24,611 nucleotides of DNA, taken from an uncultured Vogesella sp. (lineage in GTDB: Bacteria; Pseudomonadota; Gammaproteobacteria; Burkholderiales; Chromobacteriaceae). Below are positions 22,650 through 24,611 of this stretch, in pieces. The stretch is taken from NCBI GenBank assembly GCA_946479405.1, contig CAMLGD010000021.1, positions 1-24,611 of the forward strand, written 5' to 3'. Each line of letters opens with the position of its first letter. Within the stretch, counting starts at the first letter, position 1. The notes under the pieces are model-generated. The model saw only the letters and a list, made by a program, of their open reading frames with translations, was not told the DNA's origin and made no database searches. The position numbers and the translations under genes are program-made.

Positions 22650-23522
22650 ATGCCTTACCTGCTTATCGTGACCGTCCTGTGGGCGTTTTCCTTCAGCCTG
22701 ATCGGCCAGTATCTGGCCGCGCAGGTGGACAGCGATTTTGCCGTGCTGCTGCGCGTGCTGATCGCCGCCGCGGTGTTCCTGCCGTTTACCGTGTGGCGCG
22801 GGCTGCCGCAGCGACTACTGGCCGGCTTCTGGCTGGCCGGCGCGCTGCAGTTCGGCATCACCTATCTGTGCCTGTACCGCAGTTTTGCCGTGCTGACGGT
22901 GCCGGAGGTGCTGCTGTTCACCGTGCTGACGCCGATCTACGTGGTGCTGCTGGACGATGCGCTGCAGCGCCGGCTCAACCGCTGGGCGCTGCTGGCTGCC
23001 GCGGTGGCGGTGGGTGGTGGCGTCATCATCCGCTTCCAGCCGTTGCAGGGTGACTACCTGCTGGGCTTTGTACTGCTGCAAGTAGCCAACCTCACCTTTG
23101 CCGCCGGCCAGGTGCTGTGCCGCCGCCTGCTGCAGCGCTACCCGGTATCACTGCCGCTGTATCGCTACTTCGGCCACTTCTTCCTCGGCGCCCTGCTGCT
23201 GGCGCTGCCGTCCTTCCTGCTGTTCGGCAACCCGGAACGGCTGCCGCAAACCGGCATGCAATGGGGGGTACTGGTGTACATGGGGCTGTTCGCCACCGCG
23301 CTGGGCATGTACTGGTGGGTGAAAGGCAGCGTGGCGGTCAGCGCCGGCACTCTGGCGATCATGAACGAGCTGCACGTGCCGGCCGGCCTGCTGGTGAACG
23401 TGCTGATCTGGAACCGCAACGCCGACCTGCCGCGACTGGCACTGGGTGGCGCAGTGATCCTGGCCTCGCTGTACATCAACCGGCTGGGACGGCGCGCGGC
23501 GCACTCGCGTCAGCCACAATGA
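22650..23522 (+). CDS. yigM: DMT/EamA family transporter, YigM-type (biotin uptake)
   Basis: A 290-residue inner-membrane protein with about ten hydrophobic helices and two EamA repeats. Segments such as VLWAFSFSLIGQYLAAQVDSDFAVLLRV, LTVPEVLLFTVLTPIYVVLL and MNELHVPAGLLVNVLIWNRNADLP closely follow E. coli YigM, a biotin transporter, more than other DMT proteins. The ATG at 22650 gives the usual start; an in-frame TTG 6 bases upstream is less likely. It diverges from the 68-residue gene across 198 bases and converges on the next gene at a strong terminator. Substrate is inferred from similarity only. Confidence 0.85.
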   Translation: MPYLLIVTVLWAFSFSLIGQYLAAQVDSDFAVLLRVLIAAAVFLPFTVWRGLPQRLLAGFWLAGALQFGITYLCLYRSFAVLTVPEVLLFTVLTPIYVVLLDDALQRRLNRWALLAAAVAVGGGVIIRFQPLQGDYLLGFVLLQVANLTFAAGQVLCRRLLQRYPVSLPLYRYFGHFFLGALLLALPSFLLFGNPERLPQTGMQWGVLVYMGLFATALGMYWWVKGSVAVSAGTLAIMNELHVPAGLLVNVLIWNRNADLPRLALGGAVILASLYINRLGRRAAHSRQPQ

Positions 23523-23524
23523 AA

Positions 23525-23560
23525 AAACGGCGTGCAACGCGGGTTGCACGCCGTTTCTTT
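23525..23560. terminator. Bidirectional terminator after yigM
   Basis: AAACGGCGTGCAA, loop CGCGGG, TTGCACGCCGTTT then CTTT; on the minus strand it is followed by TTTTTTC. A 13-base-pair stem between convergent genes. Confidence 0.92.
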
Positions 23561-23571
23561 ACCCTTGCCGA

Positions 23572-24384
23572 TCAGGCAATTCCACCCCAGTACAGCACAC
23601 GCTCTACCGGCTGCAGCGAACTGCCCTCGCGGTCGCGCTGCAACAAAGATGGCTTGCCAAAGTTGTACTTCACCCCCAGCAGCAAACGATTCTGCTTGTC
23701 ATTGTCACCCCAGGCTTCGTACACGTACTCGTAGCGAGCCAACACGCTCCACGGGCTATTCTGCAAACGCTTCTCCACACCGAAGGAGTAGCTTTCCTGC
23801 TTCCAGCGCCGGATGGCATCGTCGTCCTGCTTGTTCACCGAGGCTTCCAGCTGCAAGTTGTCATCGACAAAATAGCGGCCGCGGACGCTGGCAAAGTAAC
23901 CGCGCTGCATGGTGCCAAAGCTATCCCAGGTGCCCTGCCCGGCCTGTACATACAGCGAGGCACGCGCCAAGTAGGCCTGCGCCTCGACCCCCCAGAAATC
24001 CCTGGTCGCCAGCAGGTCGGCATCGGAGCCGGCGCGGCTATGCTGGCCGATAATCCCCAGCAGCCCAGTGCCGTTACGGTAATACAGGTGGCCAGCGGCA
24101 TCGTTGATATGCACATCCATATTGCTCTGGCCAAAACGCTGCGAGAAGCGGACATAGTCGAGCTGGCCGCCGAAACCACTGCTATCGGTATAAGAGACCG
24201 TGCCACGCAGCTCGCTGGCGATACCCTCGTTATGTTGCGTGTTGCTGCCGTAGTGGGTGACCACGTCTCCCTGGCCGATGGCAGCGGCAATAAAGCCGTC
24301 CAGCCCGTCTATCGAGGTATCGGCCACGGCCGGCAGGCAGACCGCCAGCAAGGTGGCGGCAAGTGTGTATCGGGTGCGGTTCAT
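23572..24384 (-). CDS. Exported outer-membrane beta-barrel-like protein
   Basis: A 270-residue protein with a signal peptide (MNRTRYTLAATLLAVCLPAVA, cleavage before DTS). Alternating amphipathic strands rich in tyrosine and glycine follow, for example IASELRGTVSYTDSSGFGGQLDYVRF, LYVQAGQGTWDS and WSVLARYEYVYEAWG, and LLLGVKYNFGKP, which looks like a final strand. Unusually, about 28 residues (SLLQRDREGSSLQPVERVLYWGGIA region) follow that strand, so the normal terminal aromatic residue is not at the end. The ATG at 24384 is preceded by CCGGAAAACAAT; the upstream extension of the frame lacks a signal sequence. Family not recognised; porin or channel function is not shown. Confidence 0.72.
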   Translation of the reverse strand: MNRTRYTLAATLLAVCLPAVADTSIDGLDGFIAAAIGQGDVVTHYGSNTQHNEGIASELRGTVSYTDSSGFGGQLDYVRFSQRFGQSNMDVHINDAAGHLYYRNGTGLLGIIGQHSRAGSDADLLATRDFWGVEAQAYLARASLYVQAGQGTWDSFGTMQRGYFASVRGRYFVDDNLQLEASVNKQDDDAIRRWKQESYSFGVEKRLQNSPWSVLARYEYVYEAWGDNDKQNRLLLGVKYNFGKPSLLQRDREGSSLQPVERVLYWGGIA

Positions 24385-24544
24385 ATTGTTTTCCGGTTCT
24401 TGTCGACAAACGCCGTAGCAACGGTTGCGACCGTGAAGTATTGATGAACCGCCACGATATAAGCCGCTTCCGGCCGCAGCAATAGCCCGCCGACAATCCA
24501 TGCATATAGCAAGCGATTGTGTGGTGCCGGCAGGTAAAGCCGCT
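24385..24544. other. Leader region of the beta-barrel gene
   Basis: About 160 bases without a supported gene between the exported-protein ATG and the stop of the edge gene. It presumably holds the promoter, but no convincing -35/-10 pair or terminator was found by eye. Confidence 0.4.
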
Positions 24545-24611
24545 CTACACCCGTAAGCCGCTTTTTTTCAGGATGCGGCTGGAAAACAGCACTTCATGCC
24601 GGCGGCAGGCG
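24545..24611 (-). CDS. 3' end of an unidentified gene (cut by window edge)
   Basis: The last 21 codons of a possible minus-strand gene, reading ACRRHEVLFSSRILKKSGLRV and ending in TAG at 24547-24545. The peptide looks protein-like and no other frame here is better, but it is too short to identify. Confidence 0.35.
   Translation of the reverse strand, partial: ACRRHEVLFSSRILKKSGLRV

Noticed and set aside
24420..24445. TTGAT half-site upstream of the exported-protein gene as a Dnr box
   Set aside because: The second half-site is absent, so it does not meet the FNR/Dnr pattern.

Overview
The window is GC-rich chromosomal DNA (about 60-65% G+C by eye) from a Gram-negative betaproteobacterium. 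The gene set (yceF/yceD-rpmF-plsX-fabHDG-acpP-fabF-pabBC, a DUF4936 protein, a Dnr-type regulator and heme d1 genes) suits the order Neisseriales outside the classical host-associated Neisseria group, perhaps the Chromobacterium/Vogesella/Aquitalea side. That placement is inference. No mobile element, phage gene or CRISPR array is visible, and the gene content looks like stable core genome.

Layout. 1-1252 (minus): a partial yaiI-like gene translationally coupled to tyrA. 1324-1596 (plus): a DUF4936 gene. 1608-10270 (minus): the fatty-acid block, transcribed yceD-rpmF-plsX-fabH-fabD-fabG-acpP-fabF-pabB-pabC, cut into sub-operons by intrinsic terminators after fabH, acpP and fabF. 10409-12040 (plus): yceF/maf, a short RsmI-like methylase and a small membrane protein. 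12027-12896 (minus): a DUF2520 oxidoreductase. 12979-14431 (plus): lemA plus a membrane GIDE-like protein carrying an EF-hand. 14575-15726 (minus): a class I aminotransferase. 15826-15915 (plus): tRNA-Ser(CGA) with a consensus promoter and a terminator. 16165-18537: a DUF1801 protein and the divergent pair kynR/kynU. 18614-22133 (minus): a denitrification-linked set nirJ-nirN-dnr behind a perfect FNR/Dnr-type box. 22245-22451 (minus): a small two-helix membrane protein. 22650-23522 (plus): a yigM-type biotin transporter. 23572-24384 (minus): an exported beta-barrel-like protein, followed by the end of an unidentified gene at the right edge.

How the genes work together. The central block makes phospholipid and fatty-acid precursors (PlsX, FabH, FabD, FabG, AcpP, FabF) next to ribosomal protein L32 and folate precursor synthesis (PabB, PabC). 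NirJ and NirN are two heme d1 assembly enzymes. They are probably switched on under low oxygen with nitrogen oxides by the Dnr-like regulator encoded at the end of the same gene set. KynU degrades kynurenine under a likely KynR.

The most striking signal is not a gene. A short word, TGCGGCCAAC (core GCGGCCAAC), occurs about once per kilobase: I count 24 exact 9-base cores on the two strands, against roughly 0.5 expected for this base composition. Copies are balanced between strands, are found inside unrelated genes and are over-represented between genes. Some form head-to-head inverted pairs beside gene ends. Five copies extend to CTGCGGCCAACCTT. This is the pattern of a DNA uptake sequence (DUS), but the word differs from the Neisseriaceae DUS dialects and Pasteurellaceae uptake words that I know. 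I propose it as a candidate undescribed DUS dialect. The sequence shows the enrichment; the uptake role is inference.
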